From: Populus alba
Taxonomy: Eukaryota; Streptophyta; Magnoliopsida; Malpighiales; Salicaceae
Assembly: GCF_005239225.2 (NCBI RefSeq)
Contig: NC_133290.1
Span: 11,106,204 to 11,170,203 of the forward strand
Reading direction: 5' to 3'
Length of the DNA: 64,000 nt
Shown: piece after piece, positions 60,990 through 64,000 of the stretch
Layout of the letters: the number at the start of each line of letters is the position of its first letter
How positions within the stretch are numbered: position 1 is the first letter of the stretch
Program-made: the position numbers and the translations under genes
Notes under the pieces: generated by a model
What the model was told of the DNA's origin: nothing
What the model saw: only the letters and a program-made list of their open reading frames with translations
Databases searched by the model: none

Positions 60990-62500
60990 AGCATCTTTTT
61001 TTTTTTCTTTTTTTTTTTTATGTTTCAAAAAAAGACAACGAATAGTACTTGAATGACATGTCACTCAGGGTCTAGGCTTACAAATTAAACAATTTGTATT
61101 AGGGTTTTGTCTAAATTATCTATTTTCAATTTGGTCCCTAAACTTTTGAGACTTTTCAATTAAGTCCTTAATTGGACCAACTCTTTGGGAATACATTCAA
61201 TTTAACCCTTGATTAAGTCAAATAATTTATAAAACTTTAAAATTGGTCCTAAAACTTCTGGTTCTTGCAATCTTACCCTTAGCCTTCTTCAATTGGACCC
61301 TTAAATTTCTAAGTTTTTTACAAAGTGATCCTCGATCTTGAAATTCTTCAATTTAACCCTTAATCTCAAACTTTGATTTTCTTGCAAATATGCCCTTGAT
61401 TTTATCTGATTAAGTTTGTAAAAAAAAAATTGATCCTCAAGAATTTTAATTTCTCAATTAAGCCCGAATTAGGCTTTCAAGTTTAATTTTTCACCAATTA
61501 AGTACTTAAAAAATTAATTTGACTTATTAAAAGTCTAATTAAGTCCTTGCACTTAATTAAATCTTTTAATTATGACCTAAATTAATTCTTAAAATTAATT
61601 ACATCTTTCATGATGCCCATAATTAAATTAAATTGGCCTATTAAAAGTCTAATTAAGTTTTCAAACTTAATTTTTATGTAAATTAATCTAATATTCACTC
61701 AAGTTAACCTTGAATCTGTTTTTTTCCTCACATTTGGGTCTTTCAAGGATACAATTGAGCTTCCAGTTTTACATTTAAATCCCTCTCTAACCTATATTTT
61801 TTCCAATCAAATTGCCGATCCTCATTCTTTTTAATTTTTAATTTTTAATTTTTTTTAATTTTTTTAAATACAATTTTAGAGAAAACTCAAAAATAGTTAT
61901 GACAATCAACACTTAAATGCACCATAGACTTAGGAACATTGCTGCTTGAAAATGCATAACCGCTCCATTTTGACCCTAAACTTTGCCTCGGGCATGCATA
62001 GACCCTATAAAAGTTGTAAGGAGTATCTTGCACATCACATCACTCTTATGAATTACCAACTCCAAATTACTTTGCATATTTTTTACATGTTTTTTTAAAT
62101 TGGCAAGACCATCATATTTATCCAAGCTCATTTTTATAGAGATATAATCTTGAGGAATTCATGTATTCAAAACGTTTCTAGAGAGGGGGAGCCCCACACT
62201 TGATGAGGTTGTAGGCATCTTCTTAGATGTGCTCAAAGGTTGACCTCCATTTAGCATTTTGTTTGCTTGGTTTTGGGCAACTTGAGTATTCTGATGTGGA
62301 GTGACAAGATTGGTGGTTATTACCTATCCCATGGTAATGAGAAGTAACATGCCTTGAATACCCACTTTAAGTAGGGGTACCATGATGAAGAGAGCGATCC
62401 TTCGTGGGACTAGATGAACGTTGAGGCATGAAACTTTCTCGAATGTTGTTTTGCCTAGACTTTTCAAAGTAGTGTAGTTGCTTGCATGCGCTGGGAGCGG
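60990..62500. repeat. Diverged LTR-like repeat and adjacent non-coding DNA
   Basis: 61080-61700 has the same clause style as 50.8-51.7 kb (CAATTTGGTCCCTAAACTTT, CAATTAAGTCCTTAATTGG, AAGTCTAATTAAGTCC). 61950-62460 is less repetitive but has no recognisable gene. The region may be the 5' LTR and leader belonging to the primer-binding site at 62511. Confidence 0.4.
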
Positions 62501-62510
62501 CCTTTTATAG

Positions 62511-62522
62511 TGGTATCAGAGC
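62511..62522 (+). other. Retrotransposon primer-binding site (initiator tRNA-Met type)
   Basis: TGGTATCAGAGC is exactly the sequence complementary to the 3' end of plant initiator tRNA-Met, used as the first-strand primer site of many LTR retrotransposons. It follows CCTTTTATAG directly, as expected just after a 5' LTR. No internal domains follow, since a MITE occupies the next 900 bases. Confidence 0.7.
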
Positions 62523-62839
62523 ATCTAATGTTACGAATGGTGTTGAGACTTGTTAGGGTGACACAACTCGATTTTTCCCCTAAATGGCTACACCGCTTGA
62601 ATCAAGAGTTGTACTTGAATTCTGGTTAGTAGAAGTACCTGCATTAAGAGTCCGTTTGGCTAAGAGTTTGTGGTAGCGTTTAGCATGCAACAGTGACAAC
62701 ATAATGTTTGGTTAAGAAATGAGCCGTGATTTTTATATGTGGGCCCTACCATTATCTGCGTTAAAAACACGATTTTGCTGAAGCAGAATTTACATGCTTT
62801 TTGTCGCGTTTTTCCTCTCTGCACCATGCTTTTGCACAT

Positions 62840-62995
62840 CACGCAAATTAATTGGCATGAACAGTGCAGCATGTTGCACTGTTCATGCCAATTAATTTGC
62901 GTGAATAGTGCAGCATGCTGCACTGTTGAAGCTAATTAATTTACATGGAGAGTGCAGCATGATGCACTGTTCGGGTTAATAGTGTAGCGTGCTGT
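62840..62995. repeat. Perfect hairpin inside a 44-bp tandem array
   Basis: Three 44-base units start at 62846, 62890 and 62934, each with AATTAATT..CATG, AGTGCAGCATG and GCACTGTT, and a partial fourth follows. At 62840-62868 and 62875-62903 the two arms are perfect reverse complements over 29 bases around a 6-base loop. A transcript would fold into a long stable stem. This array sits 190 bases inside the left end of the transposon. Confidence 0.9.
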
Positions 62996-63288
62996 ATTAT
63001 TTTGGTCGAACCGGTTTCGGTCCAAAACTTAAAATATATTAAAACAGGTTCGATCCAGTAAAATAAAAATTATTTTGTATTATTTTAATTGTATTTTATT
63101 TGAAAAATTAGTATTTAATATTATTTAATAAAACTACATAAATTAGACAAAGAACGCTTGATGACGTAGCATTTGCAAAATTGTAGATATTTTAATGGAA
63201 TAATAAAAAATATTTTATATAAATATTATTTATTTTATGATGTAATATCAATAATTAAATCTATAATATTTAAATTAAAAACTATCAA

Positions 63289-63289
<1 letters not shown>

Positions 63290-63342
<53 letters not shown>

Positions 63343-63343
63343 T
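63290..63343. repeat. (AT)n microsatellite
   Basis: About 25 AT units with a single AAT interruption, inside the transposon. Confidence 0.9.
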
Positions 63344-63562
63344 TAAATTATTTTATAACCTCAATTTCAAAAGCATTCTTAACCAAACACATTAAACTAC
63401 TTTTTGTTCAACCTCAATTTCAACCACAGTTTTAACCAAACACTTATTTTTTCAAATCAACCTCAACTAAAAGTACTTTTTATAAAACAACTTTTTTCAA
63501 ACCATAACCACAACAGCTACCGCAATACCAAACACACTCTAACAGGTAGATGTACTACGCAA

Positions 63563-63791
63563 GTTGTAAAAAGAAAACTAATGGTCTTAAAAGGTGAAGC
63601 ACAAGTTGTAAAAAGAAAAGTCTTAAAATGTGAAGCACAAGTACAAGTTGTAAAAAGAAAAGTCTTAAAACGTGAAGCACAAGTTTTGAGTGTGGTTTGG
63701 CTTTGGCTAGATAATAAAATCTCACAAAATTATGTGGTTTGGCTTTGGCTAGATGATAAAATCTCACTAAATTATGTGGTTTGGCTTTGGC
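63563..63791. repeat. Two adjacent tandem arrays with 36-42-base units
   Basis: Array A: GTTGTAAAAAGAAAA.. units start at 63563, 63605 and 63647 (42, 42, 36 bases). Array B: GTGGTTTGGCTTTGGCTAGA units start at 63692, 63734 and 63776 (42 bases each, the last partial). Because units are multiples of three, an open frame runs through both arrays, but it has no other gene-like properties. The rightmost 200 bases of the window show no feature. Confidence 0.85.
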
Positions 63792-64000
63792 TTTCCCAAA
63801 CATGACTAACTGTTCATCCGGCTGAAGGCTTTCATATCCCAAGTGTCTATGTCCCACTCTTACACGCTAGAAACCACACCTTTATACTCACATTGATGTC
63901 TTTTTCTTGATTGATTTCCTCCTACTAGTGGAATTAGTGGAACCACATTGAGAGAAATAATTGAGTTCACACATATTCACAATTGATTGATCACTTTGTT

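Larger units (their letters stand above)
62648..63539. mobile_element. Tourist/PIF-Harbinger-like non-autonomous transposon (892 bp)
   Basis: Left end GAGTCCGTTTGGC and the reverse complement of the right end GAGTGTGTTTGGT form terminal inverted repeats, and both flanks read TAA (62645-62647 and 63540-63542), a three-base target duplication typical of PIF/Harbinger-type elements. The inside contains the hairpin and 44-base tandem array listed below, AT-rich filler and an (AT)n run, but no transposase. GTTTGG-ended smaller elements elsewhere in the window are probably relatives. Confidence 0.8.

Noticed and set aside
63404..63805. 133-codon open frame as a gene
   Set aside because: It is made of tandem DNA repeats and transposon-end sequence.

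Overview
The window is nuclear DNA of a woody eudicot. The repeat families and the close match of its genes to known poplar-type proteins suggest Populus or another Salicaceae; that placement is inference. It is AT-rich, the genes have many introns with GT-AG junctions, and most intergenic DNA is old transposon material. I could assemble three intact genes by joining exons in frame across splice sites. A fourth gene is damaged but still has a readable frame.

Layout. 0-2.6 kb is repeat-rich and non-coding. 2.6-7.0 kb holds a tandem pair of broken SERK copies. The first keeps exons 1-7 intact, has a one-base deletion in the transmembrane exon and no kinase exons, and carries a piece of plastid psbC in intron 3. 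The second is a handful of decayed exons. 7-14.2 kb is repeats and short inverted-repeat elements. 14.7-21.7 kb is a complete 11-exon SERK1/2-type receptor kinase gene (627 codons). 22-33 kb is LTR-retrotransposon debris, including a stop-riddled ORF that looks like the plant DUF7745/coiled-coil family. 33.9-43.1 kb is a complete 20-exon plastid ABC1 atypical kinase gene (ABC1K8/OSA1 type, 765 codons). 43-49.4 kb has no recognisable gene. 49.5-49.9 kb (minus strand) is a small two-exon phytosulfokine precursor gene of 82 codons. 50-64 kb is repeats: a 26-bp minisatellite, a Ty3/gypsy relic with two LTRs and gag-protease only, a Ty1/copia-type LTR, a group-3 LEA pseudogene abutting a second gag-protease relic, several tandem repeats, and a Tourist-like element with a perfect 29-bp hairpin.

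How they relate. SERK proteins are co-receptors for leucine-rich-repeat receptors, including the phytosulfokine receptor, so a SERK gene, a SERK ectodomain-only copy and a phytosulfokine precursor lie within about 47 kb. The link is functional and may be chance. ABC1K8 is unrelated (chloroplast stress and iron/lipid homeostasis). The most unusual items are the plastid fragment that now forms the splice-acceptor region of a SERK intron, the kinase-less SERK reading frame, a 52-codon exon-like segment inside ABC1K8 exactly between the HADP and HPGN motifs, and the LEA fragment joined to retrotransposon protease sequence.
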